From: Verrucomicrobiales bacterium
Lineage (GTDB): Bacteria > Verrucomicrobiota > Verrucomicrobiia > Limisphaerales > UBA11358
Reading direction: 5' to 3'
Assembly (NCBI GenBank): GCA_028712475.1
Contig: JAQTQB010000002.1
Span: forward strand, 248,001-312,000
DNA: 64,000 nucleotides
Shown here: piece by piece, positions 9,601 to 16,682 of the stretch
Layout of the letters: every line of letters starts with the position of its first letter
How positions within the stretch are numbered: the stretch's first letter is position 1
Program-made: the position numbers and the translations under genes
Notes under the pieces: model-generated
What the model was told of the DNA's origin: nothing
Database searches by the model: none
What the model saw: only the letters and a program-made list of their open reading frames with translations

Positions 9601-9830
9601 AAACGGAGTCCGGCACGATTTTCGATTTCAAAACCGGCGCCTTTGCCCAGTTCGACACCGATGCAATCGGGTTGCCCCAGGCGCACGCGGAATTTGAAAA
9701 GGAGTTTGCCGAGAAAATCCTGGAGCGGTTGCTGGCATTGAATCTTGAGCGTGCCGCCGAGGAAGCTAAATCCACAAAGGTGAAAAAGCCAAAAGAACAG
9801 CGGGCGAAAGTAGCGGACGAAATTATCTAG
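6642..9830 (+). CDS. type IIL (MmeI-like) bifunctional restriction-modification enzyme
   Basis: A 1062-aa single-chain restriction endonuclease/adenine methyltransferase. The N-terminal nuclease shows the PD-(D/E)XK signature in the MmeI spacing D-X9-E-X-K (Asp78, Glu88, Lys90, in FADVWKKGCFTWEYK). A helical connector follows. SAM-binding motif I, DPACGSGNF, begins at Asp395 and the catalytic motif IV, NPPF, begins at Asn532. A DNA-recognition region and a C-terminal helical tail complete the MmeI-type order, and the length matches the family. The enzyme methylates one strand of an asymmetric site and cuts a fixed distance away. I start at the ATG at 6642 rather than the in-frame TTG at 6591. 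A TIR gene follows after 7 nt. Confidence 0.88.
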   Translation: MTAAEFKKKWSRYQGKETSAYQSHFDDLCRLLEQPTPNEADPSGTDFFCFQKRVVKDAELFDVETPDASEPEERGFADVWKKGCFTWEYKGKKKNLDEAYKQLLRYRESLLNPPLLVVCDFDRYIIKTNFNGTVQEVHEFTNDEIDRPENWRLLRALFENPDFLKPQRTTAEVTEKLAGKIAEVARLLQKRESVEIADATTRKQVNFAQRNNLRIARFLNRIVFCFFAEDSGLLPPRLFSEIAKTALDDPKQFAAATEELFRVMAKGGMFGQHKIRHFNGHLFEEATVFELNEAELKILVEAAEADWQFIQPSILGTLFERALDERQRAALGAQYTGESDIRDLVEPVLMAPLRREWAALKASLMPALRRGKGDAEARARITVFLKKLCTIIVLDPACGSGNFLYVALQMLLDLEKEVIAFATQLGFKFDLKVNVQQLKAIEINPYAYELAQVSVQIGYLQWRRANGFDNDRTPVLRVLDGFENKDALMHETFKKKAKNLKAARAEEHQSQDNLFKVYVERAWPECDVLVGNPPFLGDKFMRRELGDDYVEELRKIYGNRIPGQSDLCCYRFEKARDLIEHGKCKRAGLLATQGIRGGANREVLKRIKETGDIFFAESDREWILAGANVHVSMVGFDDGKQKDRTLNGELTKEIYSNLAGLEQDTTTALPLTSNAGIGFIGLLPAGPFAITSECAMQLIAQPNLNGKPSSDVLRPYFNGDDLMKVPSRSWVIDFDDLKIDDAAKFDPVFQYVINNVRTARESSNDSNRPKLWWLFGRNRPEFRAASRNQARMLVTARVAKYRVFVWRGSFELPDSQTVAFARDDDFFFGILQSRFHQTWSLKQGTRLETRPRYTPTTCFETFPFPRPTPAQEAAIAAAAQELNALRERWLNPPEWTVEKILEFPGSVTGPWSRYVAPQTVDAKTGVGTVRYPRLEPKDADCAAKLKKRTLTNLYNEHPAWLDLAHKTLDAAVATAYGWNDFAEILGQTESGTIFDFKTGAFAQFDTDAIGLPQAHAEFEKEFAEKILERLLALNLERAAEEAKSTKVKKPKEQRAKVADEII

Positions 9831-9837
9831 TGATTTT

Positions 9838-10818
9838 ATGCCATTGCCTGACAGCTTTACAGCGCAAGAAGTCAATGACGCTATCGCTGACTTAAAAGCC
9901 TGCATTGATGATGCCACGGAAGGTGGTTCTTTTAAGGAATTGGAAAAGCACCTACCCCGCTTTTCGCATATCTTCAGGCATAATCCAGTCCTTGTTCAAC
10001 TACTCAGCAGCCTGCCAAAAGCCGACATTCAAAACCTCTTGGCTTGCGCGCAAATAAAGTGGATGAGTGATAGGGAAAAGGAATTTCCGATTGACCCAAA
10101 AGCCAGGATGTCCAAGCAAATCGCGATCTTGATTGCCATTGGAGAACAGAAATTGAATTTGTGGGACTTTTCGGAATTGTTTTTTGGGCATAATAATGGC
10201 GGCAATTTTTGGCAGGAAATTTTTTACCCCGCAACGAGAGACATTTTACGCCATGCTGTATCATTACAAAGGGATTTTAGTGAGCGGAAAAAGCAAAACA
10301 ATTCAGTCCAAAGGCAAAAATTGAACACGATTATGAATTATTCGCTGGATTTATTTATCAGCCACTCAAGCAAAGACAAGCAATCTGCCAAAGCACTCGT
10401 TGAATTTCTTTGTGTAGCTTTGGCAATTCCGCATGACCGCGTGCGCTGCACCAGCGTTGATGGTTACAAACTATCCGCAGGTGTGAAAACCGAAGCCATC
10501 TTGAGAAAGGAAATTCAAGACGCCTGTTGCTTCATTGGATTGATTACGCCAGCCAGCCTGAAATCACAGTTTGCGCTTTTTGAATGGGGAGCACGATGGG
10601 GTTCAGATGAGCATTTTGTTCCGCTATTGGCGAGCGGGCTAAAGGCGAGTGTGTTGCGTCCGCCGCTTTCGAGTCTCAATGCACTTAATTGCGCGAGCAA
10701 AAGTGAAATGGAACAACTTGTTCACGATCTCGCAAAGAAGTTAAAAAAGAGTGTGGCGCTCCCAACGATTTACAAAGTGCAACTTGCCGCCTTGTTAAAA
10801 ATAAAAAAGGGCCACTGA
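9838..10818 (+). CDS. TIR-domain protein, probable NADase effector
   Basis: A 326-aa protein. Residues about 1-160 form a helical N-terminal region that I do not recognise. Residues about 168-300 are a TIR domain: strand A DLFISHSSKD (171-180), a following helix, the CFIGLITPAS strand, and a candidate catalytic glutamate Glu249 in FALFEWGARWG. Bacterial TIR domains with this glutamate cleave NAD+ or make signalling nucleotides during anti-phage defence. The gene starts 7 nt after the type IIL enzyme stop and overlaps the next gene by one nucleotide (TGATG), so all three are likely one operon. The N-terminal region probably senses or oligomerises; this is inference. Confidence 0.8.
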   Translation: MPLPDSFTAQEVNDAIADLKACIDDATEGGSFKELEKHLPRFSHIFRHNPVLVQLLSSLPKADIQNLLACAQIKWMSDREKEFPIDPKARMSKQIAILIAIGEQKLNLWDFSELFFGHNNGGNFWQEIFYPATRDILRHAVSLQRDFSERKKQNNSVQRQKLNTIMNYSLDLFISHSSKDKQSAKALVEFLCVALAIPHDRVRCTSVDGYKLSAGVKTEAILRKEIQDACCFIGLITPASLKSQFALFEWGARWGSDEHFVPLLASGLKASVLRPPLSSLNALNCASKSEMEQLVHDLAKKLKKSVALPTIYKVQLAALLKIKKGH

Positions 10819-11423
10819 TGAGCGGTGGAAATAATCATTACTCGTCCTGCACTTGCCCGTGGTGTTTTCACATTCGCTCCAGAGAAAACACAGACGCTAA
10901 ATCAATTGATTTCAAGAGCGACACCCTTTCGGCAATTGTAAATCCAAATGCGCGCTGCCCTGTCTGTGACGCTCCGGTTTATTATTACAGGTCGCCGTTC
11001 AACGGAAGGGTCTTTTTCGATAGTCTTGGCTGGCCGTGGCCGAAACATCCCTGCACTGACAACGGCAGGACAGTGAGGCGTAACCATCCTGCGATTTCGG
11101 GCAATCAGACGGAACTTGACCTCGCACACAAATGGAAGGAAGGCGGGTGGATACCGATCATGTTTATCAGATTTGGAAAACCTGACGAAAAAGGTCTTCG
11201 CGACTTGGTTGTGCGCGAAGTGGGTAAAAGTTCACTGCATCTTTTGGATGTTTCTAACATTCCAAATGAAGTCGAACACGATCCTGCTTTCATCAGGGCG
11301 ACGCCTGACAATGAATGGGAAATTGATACGCCTTGCGGTATTTTTCCAGCGAAAAAACGCAAACTCAACCCAAATGCACACTGGCGAAAAAGGCTTTCCC
11401 CTTTGAGGAATCTGCCGTCGTGA
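10818..11423 (+). CDS. zinc-ribbon protein coupled to the TIR gene
   Basis: A 201-aa protein with cysteine clusters suggestive of zinc binding: Cys11, Cys13 and Cys16 in the N-terminus, then CPVC (47-50) and HPC (77-79). The segment NGRVFFDSLGWPWPKHPC resembles a short conserved block that I recall from uncharacterised bacterial proteins, but I cannot name a family. A beta-rich C-terminal half follows. Its ATG overlaps the TIR stop codon, giving strict coupling. The pairing suggests a two-component defence module (TIR effector plus sensor or regulator), or an accessory of the upstream restriction enzyme. Function is unknown. Confidence 0.65.
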   Translation: MSGGNNHYSSCTCPWCFHIRSRENTDAKSIDFKSDTLSAIVNPNARCPVCDAPVYYYRSPFNGRVFFDSLGWPWPKHPCTDNGRTVRRNHPAISGNQTELDLAHKWKEGGWIPIMFIRFGKPDEKGLRDLVVREVGKSSLHLLDVSNIPNEVEHDPAFIRATPDNEWEIDTPCGIFPAKKRKLNPNAHWRKRLSPLRNLPS

Positions 11424-11994
11424 CGGCTGTGTGCTCAAGCACCCTGACTCCGTCCGGTTCCGACCGCTGCACTTCACTTCTTTGCGCGTGAGCAGTCGAC
11501 CTGCGCCCGCCTGTTCGCGCTTCGCTGCGTTCAGTTCCGCAATCTGAATCCGGCGGAGACAGGCCCAGACGTGAACGCAATTTCAGTCTGACATCCGGTG
11601 GTTTGTCATTCGCTGCGCTGCTCCCAAACCGCCGGAAGTCAGATCAGTCGGATTTGTGCCTTCGGCGACTCTGCGAGGCTAGAGGTTTTTGGTTTAGTGT
11701 TTTTGGCATGGCGCGTTTTGGTTTGAAGCAGGCGCCATCCGTCTCTCTCAGTAGTCCGCTTGCTGCTCCGCCATCTTTTTCAATCTTCTGATTCCCGCTT
11801 CACGGGGCGTTTTATTTCCGGCGACGAAGGGCATGGGTCACGCCAGCGACCGGGCTATTTGGTAACGCCCATCTTTCGCTGTCATGCCCCATGCACGCCG
11901 GAAATAAACCGGGTTCAGTTCAAAAAATGTCTGCGCCTGGGTGAAGCAAGCGGCATACGGCGAGACACGGACGGCGATCATCAAAAAAAAGCTT
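11424..11994. other. intergenic stretch with a long inverted repeat
   Basis: About 570 bp without a convincing gene; the frames open here have codon patterns unlike the neighbours. It contains an inverted repeat at 11587-11643. TCTGAC pairs with GTCAGA outside, and CCGGTGGTTTG pairs with CAAACCGCCGG (one mismatch) inside, around a 19-nt loop. No T-tract is adjacent, so it may be a mobile-element end or structural repeat rather than a terminator for the defence operon. Confidence 0.45.
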
Positions 11995-12375
11995 ATGAAA
12001 AACAAATTATCAGTGGAAGCAGCGGCTCCAGCAAACGCCAGCCAGCTATCATCAAAAGCGAGTCGGGCCAAAATCAATCTGGCTTTGCGCCGGAAGAATC
12101 GGAAACTTGAAACTGAAAAATTGCTGACGTTGCTCCGCACTAAAGCCCCGAACTTTTTTGAATTGGCCGAAGTGGTTGGCAAATGGGTTTGGATTCAGTT
12201 CTCCGACAAACAGCCGCCCACCGTCACCCGCGTTCTAGCCGAGCTTGGCTTTCATTGGAACAACACCCGCCAGACGTGGCAGCACCCTTGCGGCACGATT
12301 CCCGACGAGCGGGCGACCTATGACCCCCGCCAGCGTTACGGCAGTTATTTCGCAGCCGACCTCAAACCCGCGTGA
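11995..12375 (+). CDS. small conserved partner of the RadC-like gene
   Basis: A 126-aa basic protein. The N-terminal 50 residues are Ala/Lys/Arg rich. Residues about 60-115 form a compact domain (FFELAEVVGKWVWIQF, then VLAELGFHWNNTRQTWQHPCG). This pattern of a small aromatic-rich domain just upstream of a stand-alone JAB-domain RadC resembles accessory genes of plasmids and integrative elements. I start at the ATG at 11995 rather than the GTG 54 nt upstream. The gene ends 8 nt before the ATG of the RadC-like gene, so they form an operon. Function unknown. Confidence 0.6.
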   Translation: MKNKLSVEAAAPANASQLSSKASRAKINLALRRKNRKLETEKLLTLLRTKAPNFFELAEVVGKWVWIQFSDKQPPTVTRVLAELGFHWNNTRQTWQHPCGTIPDERATYDPRQRYGSYFAADLKPA

Positions 12376-12383
12376 ATCCTGCC

Positions 12384-12899
12384 ATGAATACCACCGCCAC
12401 TTTTCCCGGATTTGAATCGCTGGTGAAACCGTTCCGGTTTGCCGCCAGCCCGTATGAATACAAAGTCACCGCCTTGCGCGAATGTCCGACGCCGGACAGC
12501 TTGCAGACCTGCGAGACGCCCGACAAAGCCGCCGATTATTGGCGGCTGCATATCGCCAGCCATCCTTATTTCAACCCCGATTGTGAATGTTTCGCCGCGT
12601 TGCTTTTGAACACGCGCCGGAAGGTCAAAGGGCATCACCTGATTTCCATCGGCACGATGGACACGATTTTGGTGCATCCGCGCGAAGTGTTCCGGTTGGC
12701 GATTATGACCGCCGCCAGCGCCGTGATAGTCATGCACAATCACCCCAGCGGCGAAAGCACCCCGTCGGAGGCCGACATCAAAGTGACGCGGGATTTAATC
12801 CGCGCCGGCCAGCTTTTAAAAATGGAATTGCTCGATCACGTCGTCATCGGCACCGGCAATTTTTCATCTTTGCGCGCCCTTGGATATTTTTATGCCTGA
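12384..12899 (+). CDS. RadC-like JAB/MPN-domain protein
   Basis: A 171-aa protein made up mostly of the JAB metalloprotease-like domain of RadC. The zinc-ligand signature H-X-H-P-S-G followed by a downstream Asp is present as HNHPSGESTPSEAD, preceded by the core helix MTAASAVIVM. The N-terminal helix-hairpin-helix part of chromosomal RadC is missing, as is usual for RadC-like genes on phages, plasmids and genomic islands. The biochemical role of these short RadCs is unsettled; they often lie in anti-restriction or conjugative regions. An in-frame GTG at 12372 is an alternative start. Confidence 0.8.
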   Translation: MNTTATFPGFESLVKPFRFAASPYEYKVTALRECPTPDSLQTCETPDKAADYWRLHIASHPYFNPDCECFAALLLNTRRKVKGHHLISIGTMDTILVHPREVFRLAIMTAASAVIVMHNHPSGESTPSEADIKVTRDLIRAGQLLKMELLDHVVIGTGNFSSLRALGYFYA

Positions 12900-13276
12900 C
12901 CCCACATGACCACGAACAACGAACAAACGCCCGTTGTTTTGGTGACTAACGCCGTCCCCAAACCCCGCGCCAAAGGGCAAGCCCTCTGGACACCCTTTTC
13001 ACTGCGTAGGCTTTCACGCTGCGCGCCCTTTTCGCCGGTCGAAAAGGAGAGTGTTGCGGGGTGGACTGTCAGTGAAACTGTCAGTAAAAGGGGTGGTAGA
13101 GTAGTGAAAAATAGTGGCGAGTTAAACCAGATAAACATTGAATTTACAGGCGATTTTGCTATTTTATTGAATCTGAATCATGCGTTCCGGTCGCAGCGCG
13201 CCGTCCCTACCAATTCGTGTTCATTGGTGTCCATTCGTGGTTTGTCTTCTTTCCTGCCTGCCGCTAACTTTGCCGC
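12900..13276. other. intergenic region with a 10-bp-period repeat
   Basis: No convincing gene; a 124-codon frame starting at 12906 covers it but shows no recognisable domain. At 13211-13240 there is a three-unit 10-nt repeat (CAATTCGTGT, TCATTGGTGT, CCATTCGTGG). Just before it, GCGCGCCGTCCCTACC at about 13196-13211 resembles the ends of the palindromic repeats seen elsewhere in the window. Confidence 0.45.
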
Positions 13277-14077
13277 GTGAAACTTCTCTTCATCGGCGAC
13301 ATCGTGGGCGAACCCGGACGCAAGGCCGTCCACAACATTCTCCCCCGCCTCCGCGACCAGCACGCGCTCGATTTCGTCATTGCGAACGGCGAAAACTCCG
13401 CCGGCGGCAACGGCATCACGCCCAAGATCGCCGGCGAACTGTTCTCCGCCGGCGTGGACGTCATCACCAGCGGCGATCATTTGTGGGATCAGAAGGAAGT
13501 CATGGAACTGCTCCAGAACGAGCCGCGCTTTCTCCGGCCGCTGAATTATCCGGCGAATGTTCCTGGACGCGGCGCGAACGTTTTTGAAATTAAAAATTCA
13601 AAATTAAAAATTCAAAACCCGGTGTTGGTCGCCGTGATGAATGTGCAAGGCCGCGTATTCATGCCGCCGCTGGAGAATCCCTTTCTGACCGCCCGCGACG
13701 AAGTTGAACGCCTGCGCCGGCAGACCAGGATCATCTTCGTGGATTTTCACGCCGAGGCGACCTCGGAGAAAATCGCGTTCGCGCGGATGCTCGACGGCCA
13801 GGTGAGCGCGGTTGTCGGCACGCACACGCACGTGCAGACAGCGGACGAACAGATTCTGCCTGAAGGCACGGCCTATCTGACCGATGCCGGGTTCACCGGC
13901 CCGCACGACGGCTGCTTGGGGCGCGAAATCGAACCGGTGCTCAAAAAATTTCTCACCGCCATGCCGCAACGGTTTGAAGTGGCCAAAAACCGCGTGCTGC
14001 TCCACGGCGCGGTCATCCGCATTGACGACGCCACAGGCAAAGCGGTGTCCATCCAGCGCGTGTCGGAAGCTATTTGA
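13277..14077 (+). CDS. ymdB: YmdB-family metallophosphoesterase
   Basis: A 266-aa protein matching the TIGR00282/YmdB family of calcineurin-like phosphoesterases that hydrolyse 2',3'-cyclic nucleotides or related substrates. Visible metal-site motifs are GDIVGEPGR at the N-terminus, ANGENSAGGNG, and GTHTHVQTADE near residue 180. The motif usually written GNH appears as SGDHLWD, so an expected Asn is Asp here. An 11-residue insert (EIKNSKLKIQN) encoded by an AT-rich tandem repeat interrupts the loop before the VLVAVMNVQGR strand. It starts with GTG. It lies downstream of the mobile-type RadC genes and is probably core chromosomal. Confidence 0.88.
   Translation: MKLLFIGDIVGEPGRKAVHNILPRLRDQHALDFVIANGENSAGGNGITPKIAGELFSAGVDVITSGDHLWDQKEVMELLQNEPRFLRPLNYPANVPGRGANVFEIKNSKLKIQNPVLVAVMNVQGRVFMPPLENPFLTARDEVERLRRQTRIIFVDFHAEATSEKIAFARMLDGQVSAVVGTHTHVQTADEQILPEGTAYLTDAGFTGPHDGCLGREIEPVLKKFLTAMPQRFEVAKNRVLLHGAVIRIDDATGKAVSIQRVSEAI
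13587..13614 (+). repeat. 2 x 14-bp AT-rich tandem repeat inside ymdB
   Basis: Two perfect copies of AAATTAAAAATTCA in tandem, in-frame, inside an otherwise GC-rich coding sequence. They account for most of an 11-residue insert relative to what I expect of the family. Similar AT-rich runs are known as intergenic simple repeats in other bacteria. Confidence 0.7.
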
Positions 14078-14193
14078 TCAGCCACAGGGAAAACACAGGC
14101 TTCAAAAATTTTAATCGCAGATTAACGCTGTTCAAATTGCGCGCTGGAACCGGACGGATGGAACGTGCGGCCGTGCGGTTGGGCAGCACAACT

Positions 14194-14832
14194 TCAATCC
14201 AATTTGCGCCGGAATTCCGCGCAGGCCCTGGCGATGTCCGGCGCGTTGAGGATGGCGGAGACGACGCAAATACGTTTTGCGCCTGCCGCTAAAAGTTCGT
14301 CAATTGTCTGCAAATTGACACCGCCGATGGCGAACCACGGGACGGTCGCGTTCGCCGCCGCCCAGCGGACGTATTCGAGCGTCACGGGTTCGGCGGTCGG
14401 CTTGGTGCCGGTGGCGTAAACTGGCCCGATGGCGAGGTAATCCGCGCCGGCAGCCAGTGCGCGTTGCGCTTGTTTGGGCGAATGCGTTGACAAACCAATC
14501 CGCAATACACGCTCCATGCTCCACAATTCGATGACGCTCTTGTGTCCGGCGTCAAAGAAATCTTCCTGTCCCAAATGGCAGAAATCCGCGTCAAGCTCCC
14601 TCGCAATATCATCGTAATCGTTGATGACCAGACCAGCATTGGCGGCTCTGGTAACTGGCAGAATCTTTTCCGCCATTGCGCGGATTTCATCGGGCGATAA
14701 ATTTTTAGCGCGCAGTTGAATCAAGTCGCTGCCGCCGTCACAGAGCTGTTGTGCGACGAGTTCGGGCGCGCGGCCATGCAGATAGGCCGTGTCCACGAAG
14801 GTGTAAAGTTTGCAGTCCGCGAGCGGTTTCAT
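14194..14832 (-). CDS. thiE: thiamine-phosphate synthase
   Basis: A 212-aa TIM-barrel enzyme that joins HMP-pyrophosphate and thiazole phosphate into thiamine monophosphate in the cytosol. The expected ThiE motifs are present: the substrate-binding LIQLRAKN near residues 37-44, VINDYDDIA near 70, the GQEDFFDA loop near 88-95, GLSTHSPKQ, the phosphate-binding region AIGPVYATGTKP near 132-143, and WFAIGGVN near 165-172. The length is normal. It is convergent with the ymdB gene and appears to be a stand-alone thiamine gene here; no riboswitch is visible upstream. Confidence 0.9.
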   Translation of the reverse strand: MKPLADCKLYTFVDTAYLHGRAPELVAQQLCDGGSDLIQLRAKNLSPDEIRAMAEKILPVTRAANAGLVINDYDDIARELDADFCHLGQEDFFDAGHKSVIELWSMERVLRIGLSTHSPKQAQRALAAGADYLAIGPVYATGTKPTAEPVTLEYVRWAAANATVPWFAIGGVNLQTIDELLAAGAKRICVVSAILNAPDIARACAEFRRKLD

Positions 14833-14834
14833 TT

Positions 14835-14900
14835 TTTGTAGCGTCGCTCTGTGAGCGTCACCTTTTAAGTTACACGGCGGTCACAGACCGCCGCCACAAA
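14835..14900. repeat. REP/MITE-like palindromic element
   Basis: A 66-nt element with imperfect terminal inverted repeats (TTTGTAGCG versus CGCCACAAA) and two internal hairpins, CGCTC-tgt-GAGCG and GGCGGT-cacag-ACCGCC. It fills the gap between thiE and the FAD oxidoreductase gene. It resembles the dispersed 'TGTAGCGGCGG' type palindromes of verrucomicrobial genomes (recalled, not checked). Confidence 0.6.
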
Positions 14901-14902
14901 AT

Positions 14903-15946
14903 TCAGCGCGTGCGTTCAAACGCCAATCGCCAAAACCAGTCGCTCCTGGCGGCGAGCGCAACAAGCGGGTTTTGCAGCGTGGGCGTGAGGATGAGTCGTT
15001 GCAGCCATTTCGCCCACGCGAGGCGTCGCGCAAAAGCGGCGTCGCAATCACGGGCGATTTTGCCACGGGCTTCCTCCCATGAAATTTCGTCCCGGCTCCA
15101 CGCGGCGAGCGGCGCAACCGCCAGTTCCGCCGACTCGAACGCCATGGACATGCCATTGCCGGTGACGGGCGGAATCATGGTGATGGCGTCGCCCACGCAA
15201 ATCTCGGCGCGCGACGCGGCCTGCTGTGGTCGCAATGAAAGTCCGGCAACGGCGCAAAAGGAATTTTCATCGAACTCGGCTGAAACGAGCCGGTGGTTCA
15301 ACGGCGAACCGATCTGGCCGCGCAGCCATTCGCGCCAGTTTTTTGATTCACTGTTCTCGTCCGTGCGTTTGCGGAACAAGCCGCAGACGTTCACCCCGCC
15401 GCCGGCAATTTTGCACAGTCCGACGTAGCCGCGCGGCGAAACGTGCATCTCCAAATCCGCCGTGAGCGCAACTTTTCGCGCGTGGACTTTCAAGCCAAAC
15501 CAGCGCGCACCGCCCTGCTCTGCTTGCGCACGGCGTCCGGTGGCGCGAACGACACTCTCGCCAAAATCTTCCGGGGGAAAGCGTTTGCCCTCGAGCAATT
15601 CGCCGCCAAGTTCGCGGAAATTTTTCGCCAGCGCGGCGTCCAGCTTGAAGCGTGAAAGACACATGGCTGGCGACGGCAGCGGGCGCGGCGGCGTTGATTT
15701 GGTCGCCGAAAAAAAAGCCGTCGTCTGCGCGCCGACCGCGCCAGCACGTTCAAGCAATTCTGCCAAGCCCAGCCGCACGAGCGTGGCCTGTCCACGTCCG
15801 CTGATGAATTCGCCGCAGACGCGGTGGCGCGGATAATTCCCCGCCTCGTGAATCGTCACCGGCACGCCGCGCTGCCGCAACCCGATGCCGAGAGTCAGCC
15901 CCGCGAGGCCGCCGCCGACAATCGTGATGGGTTTTGCATCAGCCAT
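14903..15946 (-). CDS. FAD-dependent oxidoreductase of the type III PKS cluster
   Basis: A 347-aa geranylgeranyl-reductase/UbiH-like flavoprotein. The FAD-binding Rossmann motif is GGGLAGLTLGIGL (about residues 11-23). A HRVCGEFISG segment near 41-50 is typical of the reductase/halogenase-like group. The second FAD motif is ICVGDAITMIPPVTGNGMSMAFESA (in part) near 245-270. It is the last gene of a three-gene minus-strand set with a methyltransferase 3 nt upstream and a type III polyketide synthase. In related clusters such enzymes hydroxylate or oxidise the polyketide ring. The exact substrate is unknown. Confidence 0.8.
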   Translation of the reverse strand: MADAKPITIVGGGLAGLTLGIGLRQRGVPVTIHEAGNYPRHRVCGEFISGRGQATLVRLGLAELLERAGAVGAQTTAFFSATKSTPPRPLPSPAMCLSRFKLDAALAKNFRELGGELLEGKRFPPEDFGESVVRATGRRAQAEQGGARWFGLKVHARKVALTADLEMHVSPRGYVGLCKIAGGGVNVCGLFRKRTDENSESKNWREWLRGQIGSPLNHRLVSAEFDENSFCAVAGLSLRPQQAASRAEICVGDAITMIPPVTGNGMSMAFESAELAVAPLAAWSRDEISWEEARGKIARDCDAAFARRLAWAKWLQRLILTPTLQNPLVALAARSDWFWRLAFERTR

Positions 15947-15949
15947 GAT

Positions 15950-16639
15950 TCAATTCATTTTTCGAGCGATAAAAAGATGGCTGAAGTTTCCGGCGGATTG
16001 TTCTTCCAACTTCCAGTCATCGTTGTCCGGCCAGAGCGATGCGAGTTCATTGCCGGAAAATCCCGCGCGCACACTGGCCACGGCGTCGTGGCGTGTCACG
16101 TCGTTGCAACCAATCGCCCACAACAGGCGGCTGCAAAACAGCGGCCATCTGGCGCGGCGCGGCTCAAGAGCGATGAATAATTTTGCGCGCCGGGAAATCA
16201 GGCGGAGCAGTTCCGACAGGCGAGCGCCTTCAAAGTGGTGCAGAAACAGATTGGCGATGATGACTTCGCCCCTGCTCGAAGTTTGCGGCCAGTTGAAAAC
16301 GTCGGCCACAACGGTTTCCGCGCGCCAGCCTTGTGCACCGAAGGCAGCGAGCGTCCCGGCGGAAATATTTTTTTGCAGGTCGAGCAAGGTGACGTTCACC
16401 TCCGGCCAGTGCCGTGAAACCTTTTGCGCGACGCGGAGCAGGAAATCTCCGTCTCCCGCGCCAAGTTCGGTGATTTGTCCGGGCGCATGGACGTTCAAGT
16501 TATTTTGCAGCGCGCGGGCCATCATGCCATGGTTGCCCATCCACGAATTGACGCGGCGCAGATCGCGGCGGGAACGGATCGCGCGCGGGTCGTCCGGTGG
16601 CAGCGTGTCGAGGAGTTCGGGTTGGACGATGCGGTTCAT
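15950..16639 (-). CDS. class I SAM-dependent methyltransferase of the type III PKS cluster
   Basis: A 229-aa protein with the SAM-binding motif ELGAGDGDFLLRVA near residues 58-71, an acidic strand end (VTLLDLQ), and a post-motif VIIANLFLHHFEG typical of small-molecule C/O-methyltransferases. I start at the ATG at 16637-16639 (MNRIVQPELLD). The 50 codons upstream overlap a palindromic repeat remnant and run into the preceding gene. It lies between the polyketide synthase and the FAD oxidoreductase, with only 3 nt to the latter. It probably methylates the synthase product; this is inferred from the cluster. Confidence 0.8.
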   Translation of the reverse strand: MNRIVQPELLDTLPPDDPRAIRSRRDLRRVNSWMGNHGMMARALQNNLNVHAPGQITELGAGDGDFLLRVAQKVSRHWPEVNVTLLDLQKNISAGTLAAFGAQGWRAETVVADVFNWPQTSSRGEVIIANLFLHHFEGARLSELLRLISRRAKLFIALEPRRARWPLFCSRLLWAIGCNDVTRHDAVASVRAGFSGNELASLWPDNDDWKLEEQSAGNFSHLFIARKMN

Positions 16640-16647
16640 TTGATTTT

Positions 16648-16676
16648 GGCTCGCAGGGACGCTCGCCCCACCAGTT
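16648..16676. repeat. partial palindromic-repeat remnant
   Basis: On the minus strand this gap reads TGGTGGGGCGAGCGTCCC and continues CTGCGAGCC. It resembles one arm of the palindromic repeats at 14835 and 32873 and fills the space between the polyketide synthase and methyltransferase genes. Only one arm is recognisable. Confidence 0.35.
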
Positions 16677-16682
16677 AAAAAT

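Noticed and set aside
6591-9917. Long minus-strand frames opposite the type IIL gene (for example 7353-8384)
   Set aside because: They are shadows produced by the GC-rich codon use of the plus-strand gene; their products carry no motif.
12906-13280. A 124-codon frame after the RadC-like gene
   Set aside because: It has no recognisable domain, runs through a simple repeat and a palindromic-repeat fragment, and ends overlapping the ymdB start.
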